The position numbers and the translations under genes are program-made. A DNA stretch of 23,088 nucleotides. It comes from Hylemonella sp. UBA6679 (GTDB taxonomy: Bacteria; Pseudomonadota; Gammaproteobacteria; Burkholderiales; Burkholderiaceae_C). Numbering within the stretch: the first letter of the stretch is position 1; each line of letters starts with the position of its first letter. Location of the stretch: the NCBI GenBank assembly GCA_002454975.1, contig DKJZ01000086.1, forward strand, positions 1 through 23,088, in the 5' to 3' direction. The notes under the pieces were generated by a model. That model did no database searches, was not told the origin of the DNA, and saw only the letters and a list, made by a program, of their open reading frames with translations. Below are positions 21,735 through 23,088 of this stretch, piece by piece.

Positions 21735-22859
21735 TTAGGCGGGCATCTGACCCGGATGATGACCTGGCATCTGACCAGGGATGGGCCCCGGGTTGACCTG
21801 CACATCACCGCACTGGGCGCGGTGGCGCAAGGCATGGTCCATCACCACCAGGGCCAACATGGCCTCGGCAATCGGCGTGGCGCGGATGCCCACACAGGGG
21901 TCGTGCCGGCCTTTGGTGATGACCTCTGCGGCCTCGCCTGCGGTGTTGATGGTGTCGCGCGGAATCAAAATCGAGCTGGTGGGCTTGATGGCAATGCTCA
22001 CCTCCAGATCTTGCCCGGTGCTGATGCCGCCCAACACACCGCCAGCGTTGTTGGCGGCAAAGCCCTGCGGGCTCAAGCCGTCGCCGTGCATGCTGCCGCG
22101 GTGCGCCACGCTGGCAAAACCCGCGCCAATTTCCACGCCCTTGACCGCGTTGATGCCCATCATGGCAAAAGCAATGTCGGCATCCAACTTGTCAAACAAA
22201 GGCTCACCCAAACCCACGGGCATGCCGCTGGCTGTGACGCGAATTTTCGCGCCGCAAGAGTCGCCGCTTTTTCGCAGCGCGTCCATGTAGGTCTCCAGGG
22301 CCGAGGTGTCAGCAAGTGGCGCAAAAAACGGGTTCTCGTGCACATGCGCCCACGACTCAAAACCAATGGGCACCTCGCCAATTTGGGTCATGCAACCGCG
22401 AAACACGGTGCCGTAGGTTTCAGCCAGCCACTTCTTGGCAACTGCACCGGCGGCCACCATGGGCGCAGTCAGACGGGCGGATGAGCGACCGCCACCACGT
22501 GGGTCGCGTATGCCGTACTTGTGCCAGTAGCTGTAGTCGGCGTGCCCAGGGCGGAACGACTGCAGGATGTTGCCGTAGTCTTTGGAGCGCTGGTCGGTGT
22601 TCTGGATCAAGAGCGCAATGGGGGTGCCGGTGGTCTTGCCCTCGTATACCCCACTCAAAATTTGCACCTGGTCAGGCTCGTTGCGCTGGGTGACAAAGCG
22701 GCTGGTGCCAGGGCGGCGACGGTCCAGGTCGGGCTGGATGTCGGCCTCGCTCAAGGCCATGCCGGGCGGGCAGCCGTCGATCACGCAGCCGATGGCCGGG
22801 CCGTGGGATTCACCAAAGTTGGTGACGCAAAAAGTATGTCCGAAGGTGTTGCCGCTCAT
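21735..22859 (-). CDS. aroC: Chorismate synthase
   Basis: This 374-residue enzyme converts 5-enolpyruvylshikimate 3-phosphate to chorismate with reduced FMN, the last step of the shikimate pathway. The signatures are GESHG (16-20), His106 in RPGHADYSY, GGGRSSAR (122-129), SMHGDG near 228 and the C-terminal DPCVGIRATPIAEAM. At 130 a Leu stands where many homologues have Glu (RSSARET). The protein ends with an unusual Pro/Gly/Gln/Met/His tail from a 12-nt tandem repeat. The CBS-domain gene ends 39 nt upstream and the tautomerase gene begins 56 nt downstream, all on the minus strand. Confidence 0.98.
   Translation of the reverse strand: MSGNTFGHTFCVTNFGESHGPAIGCVIDGCPPGMALSEADIQPDLDRRRPGTSRFVTQRNEPDQVQILSGVYEGKTTGTPIALLIQNTDQRSKDYGNILQSFRPGHADYSYWHKYGIRDPRGGGRSSARLTAPMVAAGAVAKKWLAETYGTVFRGCMTQIGEVPIGFESWAHVHENPFFAPLADTSALETYMDALRKSGDSCGAKIRVTASGMPVGLGEPLFDKLDADIAFAMMGINAVKGVEIGAGFASVAHRGSMHGDGLSPQGFAANNAGGVLGGISTGQDLEVSIAIKPTSSILIPRDTINTAGEAAEVITKGRHDPCVGIRATPIAEAMLALVVMDHALRHRAQCGDVQVNPGPIPGQMPGHHPGQMPA
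21744..21779 (-). repeat. Three 12-nt tandem repeats in the aroC 3' end
   Basis: Read on the minus strand the units are CCTGGTCAGATG, CCAGGTCATCAT and CCGGGTCAGATG. They encode Pro-Gly-Gln-Met, Pro-Gly-His-His and Pro-Gly-Gln-Met just before the final Pro-Ala and stop. The unit keeps the reading frame, so copy-number change would only lengthen or shorten the tail. Confidence 0.8.
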
Positions 22860-22898
22860 GACGTGATTATCCCTGAGCGCGCCAGGTGGGCAGCGGCC

Positions 22899-23088
22899 TC
22901 AGGTTTTGTTGGGCTCTTCGCCCTCGGGCCAGTCGCGGATGTAGGCCTTGAGCATCTTGTTTTCAAAGTTCTGGCTGTCCACCACCGCCTTGGCCACGTC
23001 GTAAAAGCTGATCACGCCCATGAGCATGTGGTCTTGCATGACCGGCAGGTAGCGCGCGTGGTGCTCGAGCATCATGCGGCGCACCTCG
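22899..23088 (-). CDS. CBS-domain protein (C-terminal part, cut by window edge)
   Basis: The visible C-terminal 62 codons end at 22899, and the frame continues past the right edge without a start. The residues RYLPVMQDHMLMGVISFYDV, followed by a helix, are the second half of a CBS motif. CBS pairs bind adenosyl nucleotides and regulate partner activities. A short charged tail (DWPEGEEPNKT) follows. The in-frame GTG at 23084 is unlikely to be the true start because it would cut the domain. The gene lies 39 nt upstream of aroC in the same direction. Its N-terminus and any other domain are outside the window. Confidence 0.88.
   Translation of the reverse strand, partial: EVRRMMLEHHARYLPVMQDHMLMGVISFYDVAKAVVDSQNFENKMLKAYIRDWPEGEEPNKT

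Noticed and set aside
21744..21779. CRISPR-like repeat array
   Set aside because: The units are 12 nt, contiguous and in frame with aroC, with no spacers.

Overview
The window reads as a chromosomal segment of a GC-rich betaproteobacterium, most likely a Comamonadaceae member (Burkholderiales). The basis is codon use, the families present (ETF-ubiquinone oxidoreductase, an Anbu-type proteasome operon, GH17-GT2 glucan synthase) and an AT-rich patch resembling repeats remembered from that family. The assignment is inferred from reading, not from a search. Gene packing is tight: no gene-free stretch exceeds about 175 bases. Several convergent pairs overlap or nearly touch, and at least two genes appear to start with TTG overlapping the previous stop codon. 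No insertion sequence, integrase, CRISPR array or rRNA was seen.

Layout. 1-156: tRNA-Gly(CCC) and a terminator. 233-6729: an envelope polysaccharide locus with an LtaS/OpgB-like membrane phosphoglycerol (or phosphoethanolamine) transferase, a small membrane protein, and a divergent pair of GH17 proteins. One of the pair is NdvC-like (GH17 plus membrane helices), the other NdvB-like (GH17 fused to a processive GT2). Together they suggest a periplasmic beta-1,3/1,6-glucan that could carry a phospho-substituent. 6798-13000: acyl-CoA and redox metabolism. It contains a two-subunit 3-oxoacid CoA-transferase, an isolated ORF6N-domain protein, an AhpD-like peroxidase-related enzyme, a thioesterase plus SDR pair, ETF-QO and an H-protein (gcvH) without gcvT or gcvP. 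A 30-bp palindrome lies between the divergent SDR and ETF-QO genes.

12976-17821, minus strand: a FrnE/DsbA-like thiol oxidoreductase is followed by the four-gene Anbu set, namely circularly permuted ATP-grasp ligase, alpha-E protein, transglutaminase-like cysteine protease and the Anbu proteasome subunit. This is the most interesting part. It is a conserved but functionally unexplained system in which a peptide ligase, a helical partner and two proteases are made together.

17879-20323: an M20 deacetylase/peptidase and an amidase-signature hydrolase form a plus-strand pair. 20333-23088, minus strand: a partial CBS-domain protein, chorismate synthase (aroC) with a short repeat tail, a 4-oxalocrotonate tautomerase-like protein, and an MFS transporter of the HcaT type whose TTG start overlaps the tautomerase stop.
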